Source: UBA2256 sp964531105 (GTDB lineage Bacteria; Spirochaetota; Spirochaetia; Treponematales; Rectinemataceae). From it: a stretch of DNA of 64,000 nt. Below are positions 17,260-25,503 of the stretch, one piece after another. A model generated the notes under the pieces. The model was not told the DNA's origin and did no database searches. It saw nothing but the letters and a program-made list of their open reading frames with translations. The DNA lies in contig CAZHFN010000002.1 of the NCBI GenBank assembly GCA_964531105.1, positions 48,565 to 112,564 on the forward strand, written 5' to 3'. The position numbers and the translations under genes were made by a program. Every line of letters starts with the position of its first letter. Positions within the stretch are counted from its first letter, which is position 1.

Positions 17260-18377
17260 TGAATACAGAAATTAGTGAAAAAATAAAATCGGCGTCGGCC
17301 ATCGTCATCGACAACTGTCTCGCGCTTAAGCCCGGCGAGAAGTTATTGATAATTTCCAATCCTGATACCGAACAGGAAATAATTTCTCGTGCGATAATGG
17401 ATGCCGCCATAGAAAGGGGAAATACGGTACAGCTCCTGCTTCAACCCGTAAAATCCCAAAGCGATTTTGCCGAAGACTATGTGATCGATGCTATAGAAAA
17501 ATCCCCGCAAGCGATACTCTCTCTTTCCTCAGACAAGTTGGGCAAGGATGAACGCAGGCTTTCCCACCCCCTGCTCGCCCAAGACGGAAAAAAGTACGAC
17601 CACATTTTCAATTACCTGCTCTCGGGAATGAGGCAAATCCGCGCCATTTGGTCTCCCGGCATCAGTCTCGAATGTTTTACACGCACCATCGGAGTCGATT
17701 ACGGGTTGATGAGAAAGAGGGCCGCCGCACTCGCCGCAATCCTTAACCAAGCCGCGACAATAAAAGTCAGATCCCCCGGCGGCACCGACATTCAATTTAG
17801 CGTGGAGGGCAGAAAAGCCCACCTCGACGACGGCGATTTTTCCCTTCCCGGAAAGGGAGGTAATTTGCCCGCCGGAGAAGTCTTTGTGTCGCCTGCATTG
17901 CGCAGCGCCGAAGGCAGGATAGCCTTTGAAGGCTCCATGGCCGATATAGCCGACTGCATGGTACTAGGGCAGCCTATTCTATGCAGCATTTCCCAAGGCT
18001 ATGTGCTGGACTGCGAGGGCGGAGCCGAAGCTGCAAAATTGGAATCGGCCCTGCGCAAGGGCATGGATATGGCTTCTTCATTGGTAACCAAGGGCGGAAT
18101 AAAGCCCGAGGAAGCCCTTCGCTACGCCACCAACGCCCGCCAGCTGGGGGAATTTGGGATCGGGCTCAACGAGGCGGCCAGGATACAAGGGAAAATGCTG
18201 GAAGACGAAAAAGTCCTGGGTACCTGCCATTTCGCCATCGGCTTTAACTACGAGGAAGATGCTCCCGCGATGATCCATCTGGATGGGCTTGTCCAATCGC
18301 CCACGGTCATAGCCGCCTATCCTTCCGGCCAGGAAATCCTCCTCATGGACACTGGAAAGCTGGCCTTAGGCTTCTGA
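17259..18377 (+). CDS. M29-family metallo-aminopeptidase
   Basis: This 372-residue protein resembles thermophilic M29 aminopeptidases (AmpS/AmpT), cytosolic enzymes that remove N-terminal residues using paired metals. Expected ligand patches are visible: Glu in LPAGEVF (about 200), Glu in LGEFGIGLN (about 298), His in GTCHFAIG (about 325), and His-Leu-Asp in MIHLDGLV near the end. The N-terminal half (residues 1-150) is less conserved and shorter on tyrosine/aspartate motifs than classical AmpS, so it may be an M29-like subgroup. The start codon overlaps the tsaD stop by one base. Confidence 0.82.
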   Translation: MNTEISEKIKSASAIVIDNCLALKPGEKLLIISNPDTEQEIISRAIMDAAIERGNTVQLLLQPVKSQSDFAEDYVIDAIEKSPQAILSLSSDKLGKDERRLSHPLLAQDGKKYDHIFNYLLSGMRQIRAIWSPGISLECFTRTIGVDYGLMRKRAAALAAILNQAATIKVRSPGGTDIQFSVEGRKAHLDDGDFSLPGKGGNLPAGEVFVSPALRSAEGRIAFEGSMADIADCMVLGQPILCSISQGYVLDCEGGAEAAKLESALRKGMDMASSLVTKGGIKPEEALRYATNARQLGEFGIGLNEAARIQGKMLEDEKVLGTCHFAIGFNYEEDAPAMIHLDGLVQSPTVIAAYPSGQEILLMDTGKLALGF

Positions 18378-18420
18378 CGCTCTTATTCTCAGTTCAGGCT
18401 GTCTCCGCAAGCCACCCCTA

Positions 18421-18450
18421 TTATCATAGTGGGAATGAATAAGCTATACT
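18421..18450 (+). promoter_or_regulatory. Promoter of lysS giving a probable leaderless mRNA
   Basis: TTATCA (18421-18426) and TATACT (18445-18450) are 18 bases apart. The -10 box ends only seven bases before ATG 18458, and no SD precedes the ATG. Confidence 0.5.
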
Positions 18451-18457
18451 TCACGGC

Positions 18458-20041
18458 ATGGAAAAGAGCAAAGCCTTTCATTGGGCGGATCAGACCGCCG
18501 ACACAATAATCAAGACCTGGGGCGACAAGGAACTTTACACCTGTGCCTCGGGTATTACCCCTTCGGGCACTGTCCATGTGGGCAATTTTCGCGAAATGAT
18601 ATCAGTGGAGCTCGTTGTGCGCGCCCTGAGAGACAAGGGTAAGAAAGTCCGCTTTATCTATAGCTGGGATGATTACGATGTATTCCGTAAAGTCCCCCTC
18701 AATATGCCTAAGCCCGAAATGCTCGAGTCCTACCTCCGCCAGCCCATAACCCTGGTGCCCGACCCTTGGGGGAGAGACTCCTCCTATGCCAGGCATCATG
18801 AAGTGGATGTGGAATCGGTATTGCCGCACGTGGGAATAGCTCCCGAGTTTCTCTACCAGGCCGAGCGCTACAGAAAGGGCATGTACGCCCAGGGCATGCG
18901 CCGGGCCTTGGAAATGAGGGAACACCTCAAGACGATTCTGGATAAATACAGGGACGAGGACCATAAAATTCAAGGTGAATGGTGGCCCGTCTCGGTATTC
19001 TGCTCGGCCTGCGGCAAAGACACTACGGAAGTTGATGGCTGGGATGGGGATTGGGGCTTGAGCTACCATTGCGAATGCGGCCATAGCGAGACAGGGGATC
19101 TGCGAAGCCTCAAGGGCGCAAAACTCGTCTGGAGAGTGGATTGGCCCATGCGCTGGAACTTCGAACAGGTGGATTTCGAGCCCGCTGGCAAGGATCACCA
19201 TTCTCAGGGCGGCAGTTTCGATACATCCAAACATGTGGTAGAGGAAGTATACGGCCGCAAGCCTCCAGTAACCTTCCGCTATGATTTTATAGGCATCAAG
19301 GGGTCTCCTGGAAAAATGTCCTCCTCCAAGGGCAAGGTTGTGGATCTCCCCGACCTCCTCAAGGTCTACCAGCCCGAACTGGTGCGCTATCTCTTCGCCG
19401 GCACTAGGCCCAACACCGAGTTTGTGATCAGCTTTGACCTGGATGTCATCAAGATTTACGAAGATTACGATAAAACCGAACGAATCTATTGGGGAATTGA
19501 AAAAGCCAAGGATACCGACGCTGAGGCCAAGGAAAGGAGAATATACGAACTCTCCCAGGTAGACGGCGTGCCCACCGAAGCACCCTACCAGGTCCCCTTC
19601 CGCCACCTATGCTCTCTCCTTCTTATCCACCAGGGCGATGTGGAGGCGGTGCTTTCGGCCCTGCCCGGCTTGAAACCGGTTCAAGAAGCTAGAATTCGCT
19701 CCAGGGCAGAGCGGGCTTGGTACTGGATCAATGAATGCTCTCCCGACGATTTCCGCTTCAGTGTGAGAAAGCCAGGTGAAAAAGCCGAACTCTCGGAACT
19801 CGAGCTAGCGGCCCTCATTCACCTGCGCGACGATGTCGTGGCCCGGCTCGAGGATTTTGCCGATGAAAAAGCGGTAGCTGCTGCTATCTACGACGCTGCG
19901 GCCGCAGCGGGAATCGACGGCAAGACACTGTTCAGAGCAGCCTACCAAGCCCTGGTGGGCAAAGATCAGGGGCCGCGGTTGGCGGGGTTCCTGGGTACCC
20001 TGGGCAAGGAAAAGGTCCTGGCCATACTAGCCCCTTATTGA
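18458..20041 (+). CDS. lysS: Class I lysyl-tRNA synthetase
   Basis: This 527-residue enzyme charges tRNA-Lys. It is the class I (archaeal/spirochaetal/alphaproteobacterial) form, not the common class II enzyme: it has a Rossmann-fold HIGH-type motif TPSGTVHVGN (34-43) and KMSSSKG (286-292). A zinc-binding insert has Cys182, Cys185, Cys205 and Cys207. An alpha-helical anticodon-binding C-terminal domain follows residue 330. Class I LysRS is standard in Borrelia and Treponema, so this supports a spirochaete host. It has its own promoter and no SD. The ridA start lies just past its stop. Confidence 0.96.
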   Translation: MEKSKAFHWADQTADTIIKTWGDKELYTCASGITPSGTVHVGNFREMISVELVVRALRDKGKKVRFIYSWDDYDVFRKVPLNMPKPEMLESYLRQPITLVPDPWGRDSSYARHHEVDVESVLPHVGIAPEFLYQAERYRKGMYAQGMRRALEMREHLKTILDKYRDEDHKIQGEWWPVSVFCSACGKDTTEVDGWDGDWGLSYHCECGHSETGDLRSLKGAKLVWRVDWPMRWNFEQVDFEPAGKDHHSQGGSFDTSKHVVEEVYGRKPPVTFRYDFIGIKGSPGKMSSSKGKVVDLPDLLKVYQPELVRYLFAGTRPNTEFVISFDLDVIKIYEDYDKTERIYWGIEKAKDTDAEAKERRIYELSQVDGVPTEAPYQVPFRHLCSLLLIHQGDVEAVLSALPGLKPVQEARIRSRAERAWYWINECSPDDFRFSVRKPGEKAELSELELAALIHLRDDVVARLEDFADEKAVAAAIYDAAAAAGIDGKTLFRAAYQALVGKDQGPRLAGFLGTLGKEKVLAILAPY

Positions 20042-20058
20042 AAAACGGGAGCAAGGCG

Positions 20059-20445
20059 ATGAAAAAGATCGTGCCTGATTACTTAGCCGAAAATAAGGGC
20101 CACTACTCGCCCGGCGTAGTTTCGAATGGCATGCTCTATATCTCGGGTCAGCTCTCGATAGATCCCGATACTAGGAGCATTCCCTCCGGTGGGCTGGAAA
20201 CCCAAGTGCAGCAAGCTTTGGTAAATCTAGACAGAGTCTTGCGCGAGGCAGGCCTCAGCCGGGATTCTGTCGTCCTCTGCAGGGTCTATATCGCCGACAT
20301 CGAAGGCTGGGACATAGTCAACAAAGTCTATGCGGAATTTTTCGGAACCCATAAACCCGCGAGAGTTGTCGTGCCTGTGGGCAGGCTTCATTTTGGATGC
20401 CTTGTGGAGATCGAGGCCATAGCTGAGCTGGCGGCTAAGGACTAG
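20059..20445 (+). CDS. RidA-family enamine/imine deaminase
   Basis: This 128-residue protein is taken from ATG 20059, behind GGGAG at 20047-20051; an in-frame TTG at 20038 overlaps lysS and lacks an SD. The YjgF/YER057c/UK114 fold shows in SNGMLYISGQLSIDP, QVQQALVNLDRVLREAGLS and the signature segment RVVVPVGRLHFGCLVEIEAIA. The usual catalytic Arg (in the ARVVVPV stretch) and Glu (in VEIEAIA) are present. RidA proteins hydrolyse reactive 2-aminoacrylate released by PLP enzymes. It is translated directly after lysS. Confidence 0.92.
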   Translation: MKKIVPDYLAENKGHYSPGVVSNGMLYISGQLSIDPDTRSIPSGGLETQVQQALVNLDRVLREAGLSRDSVVLCRVYIADIEGWDIVNKVYAEFFGTHKPARVVVPVGRLHFGCLVEIEAIAELAAKD

Positions 20446-20849
20446 ACCCGGCCGTCTGCCAGGCGATTGCATGGATGCCAGAAAGACTTGGCGCTGATAT
20501 CTTGCGGCGGCGGTCCGAATTTTGTACACTAAGAATTACACGTAGAGGCGATCCGCTCTTTTCGAACGGCAGCCCTACTGCAAGGCCCGCGCCTGGCGCA
20601 GGCAATATTCCGACCAAGGAGGCGTTGAATGAACAAGGCCATACTCGACAACAGCCGTAAGGGCAAACCCGAGGTCGGGATCGCGACAAGCTCAACCATT
20701 CTGTAAAGCCCAAGTCACGTTCGATCTTGCTTCCCTTCGGCATATCAAAGCAACCTAACAACTCCCGCGCATCTTTATAGTAAACGTTGCGCGGTGGCAC
20801 TAAAAGGGGCTGGCGTGTCCTCACGACCTGATTCCCGCGGTATTTGAAT
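20446..20849 (+). other. Unexplained 400-bp intergenic stretch with promoter, leader and short ORF
   Basis: This gap between ridA and rsgA holds a possible promoter (TTGCGG 20502-20507, 18-base spacer, TACACT 20526-20531), a leader of about 90 bases with GC-rich self-complementary segments, a perfect SD (AAGGAGG 20616-20622) and a 25-codon ORF. The 140 bases after that ORF show no gene or terminator. It could be a leader-peptide unit or the 5' remnant of a deleted gene. Confidence 0.4.
20629..20706 (+). CDS. 25-codon small ORF or 5' remnant of a lost gene
   Basis: The ATG at 20629 is six bases after a full AAGGAGG, one of the best ribosome sites in the window. The peptide starts MNKAILDNSRKGKPEVGIAT and stops at TAA 20704-20706. 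It is hydrophilic with no signal peptide or recognised motif. A good SD attached to a truncated-looking frame suggests either a real small protein or a broken gene start. Confidence 0.35.
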   Translation: MNKAILDNSRKGKPEVGIATSSTIL

Positions 20850-22064
20850 ATGACAAGGAATAGTAAGGTGTACGAACCTAATTTAAAAGAAATTTTACCC
20901 AGCTCGAATTTTTCCTCGCGCGCACTTGTAAAATGGGGATGGAATGCATCATGGGAGGAGGCTGCCAGAAATCTAGGCGGCGCAGCATACGAAAAATCCG
21001 AGATTTTTCCAGCCAGGGTAGTTGAAATACAAAGATCAGGAGCTCTGGCGGTCGGCAGTGCCGATGGGAAATTGTCGCTTCGGGAAGGCAGGATTTTATT
21101 GGCCGGGGCCTTTGCCGAAGGCATTGCCCTGCCTGAGGACCTCCCCGCCGTAGGGGACTGGATACTTGTGCGAGAACTCGATCGAGGCGGGCTCGAAGGC
21201 TCCGAGGCGACATGGCTTCCCCTAGCGATTCTGCCAAGAAAATCCTTCCTGGCAAGAAGAGCACCTGGCTCGCGCCACGGCGATGCGCGATTTATCCAGG
21301 CTCTGGCGGCCAACGTCGATATCGCCCTGGCGATGACAGCCTGCGATGGCGACTTCTCGCCCGGGCGTGTTGAAAGGCTCTTAGCCTTGTGCCACGCTTC
21401 GGGAGTAAAACCTCTAGTCCTCCTCACCAAGATCGACCTGGCTCAAAATTCTAGGCTACTGCTTGCAGAATTGGCAGCCGTATCGGGCACAGCGCCGGTG
21501 CTGGGAGTAAGCGCTTCCAGCGGAGAAGGCTTGGAGGAGCTCCAGCACCGGCTCAATGTCGGCAGCACGATAGCACTCTTGGGTTCTTCTGGAGTGGGAA
21601 AATCGACCTTGCTCAATGCGCTCGCAGACGCCACCCTAGCAGAGACCTCGCCCGTGAGGGAAGGCGACAGCAAGGGTGTCCATACGACAACTCACAGAGA
21701 GCTCTATCTTTTAAAATCAGGGCTTATCATGCTGGATAATCCCGGCTTGCGGGAGGTTCAGCTCTGGGCCGACGAAGCCGATGTGGACGCTGTCTTTCCC
21801 GAAATAGCGGCCCTAGCCCTTTCCTGCAGATTCAAAGACTGCACCCATAGCCAGGAACCTGGCTGCGCCGTCCTCGCAGCCCTGAATTCCGGCTGCCTTG
21901 ACCCTGGGCGCTACGCCCGCTGGAGAAAAATGCTCCAGGAGACGGCCTTCCTGGACCGGAGGGAGGACAGGGTCGCGGCGGCAGCCGAGCGGGCTAAATG
22001 GAAGCAGATCAACAAGGCGGGAAAAGCGCTTCGTCGCGATCGCGAAAGCAGAGGAATGACTTGA
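20850..22064 (+). CDS. rsgA: Ribosome small-subunit biogenesis GTPase RsgA
   Basis: This protein has 404 residues from ATG 20850; a TTG two codons earlier is possible, and neither has an SD. It is a circularly permuted GTPase acting late in 30S maturation. An N-terminal OB fold is followed by the G4 motif LTKIDL, then G1 LGSSGVGKSTLLN (about 245-257), a G2/switch HTTTHRELY and G3 DNPGLRE, the hallmark permuted order. The C-terminal zinc knuckle is Cys326, Cys331, His333 and Cys339 (CRFKDCTHSQEPGC). It is longer than average (usually about 300-350) because of a 25-residue N-terminal extension and a basic tail. Confidence 0.95.
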   Translation: MTRNSKVYEPNLKEILPSSNFSSRALVKWGWNASWEEAARNLGGAAYEKSEIFPARVVEIQRSGALAVGSADGKLSLREGRILLAGAFAEGIALPEDLPAVGDWILVRELDRGGLEGSEATWLPLAILPRKSFLARRAPGSRHGDARFIQALAANVDIALAMTACDGDFSPGRVERLLALCHASGVKPLVLLTKIDLAQNSRLLLAELAAVSGTAPVLGVSASSGEGLEELQHRLNVGSTIALLGSSGVGKSTLLNALADATLAETSPVREGDSKGVHTTTHRELYLLKSGLIMLDNPGLREVQLWADEADVDAVFPEIAALALSCRFKDCTHSQEPGCAVLAALNSGCLDPGRYARWRKMLQETAFLDRREDRVAAAAERAKWKQINKAGKALRRDRESRGMT

Positions 22065-22115
22065 ACCCAGGCTCGGGCAGAAGCCGCATGAGCCTGAGTT
22101 TCCATCAGCTTGATC

Positions 22116-23921
22116 TCAGGACTCGCCCACCAGATCCTTGAAGACCTTGGTTTGTCGGGCGAAGACTTGGAGCGAGGAGAGCCAGAATTCCGGCGACTCA
22201 ATATCGAAACCCGCTTTTTTAGTCAGGTCCACCGCCGACATGGAGCCCGTTTCGGATAGCAACTTCCTGTAGGCTTTTACAAAGCCAGGGCCTTCCTGCC
22301 TATAACGCTCGTAGAGCCCGAGGCCAAAGAGCTGGCCGAAGGCATAGGGGAAGTTGTAGTAGGAAAGCGAGGGGATGTAATAATGCCCTTTTACAGCCCA
22401 CATATAGGGGTGCCGCTTTTCGGGATCCAAGCCATCCCCGTAGGTTTTGTCCTGGGCATCCAGCATGGCAGCGCAGTACTGTTCGGGGCTCAGCTCATTG
22501 TCCGCCCTCCGAGAGAATATTTCCTTTTCGAAATAGAACCGGGACAGGATGTCCACGATCACCTGGCAGCCATCCTGGAGATGCATTTCCACCAAGGGCA
22601 GCTTGGCGGAATCCTCGGCCTGGACCAAGGCCGCTTCGGACACGATAGTCTCAGCAAAGATCGATGCCGTCTCGGCCAAGGTCATGGGGTAATGGCTTAG
22701 CCCATAGGGCTGGTCCAGAATGCACTCATGGTGCCAGGCGTGGCCGAGTTCGTGGGCCACGGTGCTCACCGACGAAAAACTGCCGTCGTAGTTGCACAGG
22801 ACTCTCGCCTCCTTGGACAGGGGGAAATCGGTGCAGTAGGCGCCACCCACCTTGCCCTCCCTGGGTTTGGCGTCGATCCAGCGAGATGCGAAGGCCTTGT
22901 CGGCATAGGCGCCCATACCGGGATCGAAGGAGGAGAATTTTTCGACGATAAAGGACCGCGCCTGGTCCCAGCTGAATGTCGGAAGAGGGGAATCCTTTTG
23001 TTCCACCGGAGCGAAGAGATCGAAAAAGGCCAGTTTCTTAAGTCCGAGCGCCTTCGCCTTGGCCTTGAGATAGTCTCTCCAGACTGGAAGAGAAGCCTCC
23101 ATAGCCGTTAAGAGCGCATCCAGAGTTGCGGCGGAAATCCTGGCCTGGGCAGTGGATTTTTCCAGCGCGTCTTTCCAGCCCCTGCGTGCGTTGAGGCTGT
23201 TGGTCGTACCCTTTACCCCATTCAAGGCCGCCGCCATGGGTAGTTCCACGGATTTCCATACCGAGAGTTCCAGATTGTAGGCCTTTTCTCGAATGTTTCT
23301 ATCGGGATCGAAGGCGAGATTGCGCAGCTCTATAACCGTCTTTCGCGCCCCCGTTGGCTCGTCCCAAATCGTGGACGCGTTGGAGCTGACCGCCTCCTGC
23401 AGCCTGGACCAGGCATCAGCCCCGCTCCTGCCTAAGTCCTCGGCCAGGTCTTCCAGCTCCGGGGCCATCTGCCTGGACTGAAAAAGTAGTTCTTCTTTCA
23501 GCACGAAGGCGTAAGGCTTAAAAAAAGCATCGCTGGTGACAAGCTTTTCGACTGCATCCTTGCGGGCTGCCAGCGCATTCTTGAATAGGACATCTACCCG
23601 CTTGGCAGGCAACATCAGCGCCTCGACTGCGTTGAGTTCGGCCATAGCCTTGGCGTCCCTGGTAGCTGTGCTGAACCGGGCGTAGGTATAGGCCGAGAGG
23701 GTTTCCATCAGAGAGCCCAGCTCGTCATTGAGCGCCAAGGCTTTTTTCAGCCAGGCGGCAGCATCCTCGCCGACAGAGGGTTTTTGGCTTTTCTGGTAGT
23801 ACTCCAGGGCCTCGGCGCTCAGCGAAGCGGCCCTGGTTTTCGCTGCGCTATAATTGTCCGACTCGAAATCGGGGAACACAGAGTCTAAGTTCCAGAGGGG
23901 TAAATTTTCAGATCCATCCAT
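22116..23921 (-). CDS. M3-family oligoendopeptidase (PepF-like)
   Basis: This cytosolic zinc metallopeptidase degrades oligopeptides. It has 601 residues from ATG 23921, which has GGGAGG about nine bases upstream and overlaps the end of ndk by 14 bases. The frame extends further upstream inside ndk, but that part is not credible protein. The helical N-terminal lobe (50-190) matches PepF N domains. The zinc site HELGH is at about 390-394, with the second-sphere Glu in the following ETASIFAETIV region. The context is a two-gene unit with ndk. Confidence 0.94.
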   Translation of the reverse strand: MDGSENLPLWNLDSVFPDFESDNYSAAKTRAASLSAEALEYYQKSQKPSVGEDAAAWLKKALALNDELGSLMETLSAYTYARFSTATRDAKAMAELNAVEALMLPAKRVDVLFKNALAARKDAVEKLVTSDAFFKPYAFVLKEELLFQSRQMAPELEDLAEDLGRSGADAWSRLQEAVSSNASTIWDEPTGARKTVIELRNLAFDPDRNIREKAYNLELSVWKSVELPMAAALNGVKGTTNSLNARRGWKDALEKSTAQARISAATLDALLTAMEASLPVWRDYLKAKAKALGLKKLAFFDLFAPVEQKDSPLPTFSWDQARSFIVEKFSSFDPGMGAYADKAFASRWIDAKPREGKVGGAYCTDFPLSKEARVLCNYDGSFSSVSTVAHELGHAWHHECILDQPYGLSHYPMTLAETASIFAETIVSEAALVQAEDSAKLPLVEMHLQDGCQVIVDILSRFYFEKEIFSRRADNELSPEQYCAAMLDAQDKTYGDGLDPEKRHPYMWAVKGHYYIPSLSYYNFPYAFGQLFGLGLYERYRQEGPGFVKAYRKLLSETGSMSAVDLTKKAGFDIESPEFWLSSLQVFARQTKVFKDLVGES

Positions 23922-24357
23922 GGTTGCAATCCTCCCAGTCGTTAATCTCCTCGGGCTTGAAAAACAGCCCGATCTCGCGCTCCGCCGATTCCGACGAATC
24001 TGAGGCATGTATGATATTAATATTGGTGTGCAGGGCAAAATCGCCCCGGATTGTGCCAGGGGCGGCGTCGATAGCCTTGGTGGCTCCGCAAATATGCCTC
24101 AGCATCGTTACGGCTTGCTCAGCCTCCAGAACCATCGCGATAAGGGGTGCCGAGCAGATATACTCCACAAGCTCGCCGAAGAATGCCTTGTCCCTATGCT
24201 CTTTATAATGTTCCTGGGCCAGCTCTCTGGAAATTTTAAGTAACTTGAGCCCCACAATTCTGAATCCTTTGCGCTCGATCCTGGAGAGAATCTCACCCAC
24301 TACGCGTCGTTGGAGGACCCCAGGCTTCAACATGGAAAAGCTGCGTTCCACGGCCAT
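23908..24357 (-). CDS. ndk: Nucleoside diphosphate kinase
   Basis: This 149-residue enzyme balances NTP/dNTP pools through a phosphohistidine intermediate. The catalytic His117 lies in NIIHASDS, and the nucleotide-binding Lys in SMLKPGVLQR. The signature IRGDFAL and GATKAIDAAPGTIRG block are intact. It begins MAVERSFSMLKPG behind AAGGAG. Its end overlaps the start of the M3 peptidase gene. Confidence 0.96.
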   Translation of the reverse strand: MAVERSFSMLKPGVLQRRVVGEILSRIERKGFRIVGLKLLKISRELAQEHYKEHRDKAFFGELVEYICSAPLIAMVLEAEQAVTMLRHICGATKAIDAAPGTIRGDFALHTNINIIHASDSSESAEREIGLFFKPEEINDWEDCNHGWI

Positions 24358-24462
24358 AGTAACTCCTTGGCTTCATACTAGCAGATAAGGCTGAAGCCCG
24401 CCATGCGGGATAAATAAATTTTCAATTTGCAACCCTGCGGTGCTTCTCGAGACCTGGCGGGC

Positions 24463-24491
24463 TTGTCGTTATTCCTTTGCTGCGGCATATT
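24463..24491 (+). promoter_or_regulatory. Putative promoter of the DUF6765-type gene
   Basis: TTGTCG (24463-24468), a 17-base spacer and CATATT (24486-24491). The -10 ends ten bases before ATG 24502, so the leader would be only a few bases long; no SD is present. Confidence 0.4.
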
Positions 24492-24501
24492 TCACACACT
24501 G

Positions 24502-25503
24502 ATGAATATTGAGTTCCACTACTATGCCCTGTACTACCTCTGCCGAGCCTCCGGTTTTCCCGAGGACGAGGCCTTAAAAATTGCCATTTCCAGCCAGATG
24601 GTGGACGAAAACCTCGCTGCCTGGGAAATCCAGGAGGAGAACAAAGCGGAGCTGACGACTATCACCCAGAATTATCAATTCTGGGATGAGCATAGCGCCA
24701 AGGCTATTTACAGGCCCTTTCATTTTATCCCCGGCGACAGGCAAAAAGCTGGACTGAGGAGGAGGGATGGGATAGCGGGAAAAAATCCGGTAACTGAGGA
24801 TTCTGGTACTGCACGGCAAATACTCATCGAAGCGCTAAAAATCCAAAACCCCTACAGGATTGGGATTGCCCTTCATGCCTACGCTGACACTTGGGCGCAC
24901 CAGAATTTTTCAGCCGATATGGAATCCCAGAATACAATAGACAGCCGATCGCCCCTTCCCCCAGTGGGCCACCTCCAGGCTCTGAAGAATCCCGATATTC
25001 CCAGGGGAAGGTGGAGCGACCCGCGACTGGTGGATGAATTATGTACGATATACAACGCCCAGCGCTTTTCTCAAGCCGCAAAAATGATCTATCGTTTCCT
25101 TGCGACATCCAGAAAAAAGGGCTTTGAGGACGAGATTTTCGTAATCGGCAGGCTGGATGAACTCTGGGAATCCTCCCCGGAGAAAGCCGATGACCAAGCC
25201 AGGGCTTCTGATTATATTATCGAGTTCGATGTGCCTCCCTACGAGCCTGAAGTCTGGGCACTCGGCTCGGGTGGCCATATCAGGGATGGGCTTGGCCGTT
25301 TAGGCGGTGTTTCGAGTCTTGGGTACGACAGAATCTCCTGGCTCAAGAATGCCGCCAGAAAGGCTTCATCAGCCTTTGGATCTTACAGGGGTAGCATCCC
25401 CACGTCCTCATATAGAGGCTCACGCTTCCAAGCCTGGAACGAGGCAGCGAAGGACCATCTCGAATACTGCACACAGGTATTCACACAACGAGGTATTGCA
25501 TGA
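24502..25503 (+). CDS. DUF6765-family protein
   Basis: This 333-residue protein starts with MNIEFHYYALYYLCRASGF, which I recognise as the pattern of DUF6765 proteins; a TTG at 24427 is a possible but weaker start. Conserved-looking His/Asp patches are EFHYY (4-7), SSQMVDEN, YRPFHFIPG, NPYRIGIALHAYADTWAHQNF and PVGHLQ. The clustered His/Asp resembles the helical zinc phospholipase C/S1-P1 fold, so a metal-dependent hydrolase is possible, but no activity is established. There is no signal peptide. Its ATGA stop/start overlap with the lipoprotein gene downstream implies a joint function. Confidence 0.7.
   Translation: MNIEFHYYALYYLCRASGFPEDEALKIAISSQMVDENLAAWEIQEENKAELTTITQNYQFWDEHSAKAIYRPFHFIPGDRQKAGLRRRDGIAGKNPVTEDSGTARQILIEALKIQNPYRIGIALHAYADTWAHQNFSADMESQNTIDSRSPLPPVGHLQALKNPDIPRGRWSDPRLVDELCTIYNAQRFSQAAKMIYRFLATSRKKGFEDEIFVIGRLDELWESSPEKADDQARASDYIIEFDVPPYEPEVWALGSGGHIRDGLGRLGGVSSLGYDRISWLKNAARKASSAFGSYRGSIPTSSYRGSRFQAWNEAAKDHLEYCTQVFTQRGIA

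Noticed and set aside
18602..19606. A 334-codon frame antisense to lysS
   Set aside because: It is a shadow of the class I LysRS gene, with no start signal or domain.
20530..20630. Possible lysine riboswitch (L box) because of GTAGAGGCG
   Set aside because: The other conserved L-box blocks are missing and the neighbours are not lysine biosynthesis genes; only the opening words agree.
20800..20820. TGGCAC word upstream of rsgA as a sigma-54 promoter
   Set aside because: No GC dinucleotide occurs at the required ten-base spacing.
20435..21430. A 331-codon minus-strand frame across the ridA-rsgA gap
   Set aside because: Most of it opposes the well-supported rsgA gene; the part in the gap has no SD or motif.
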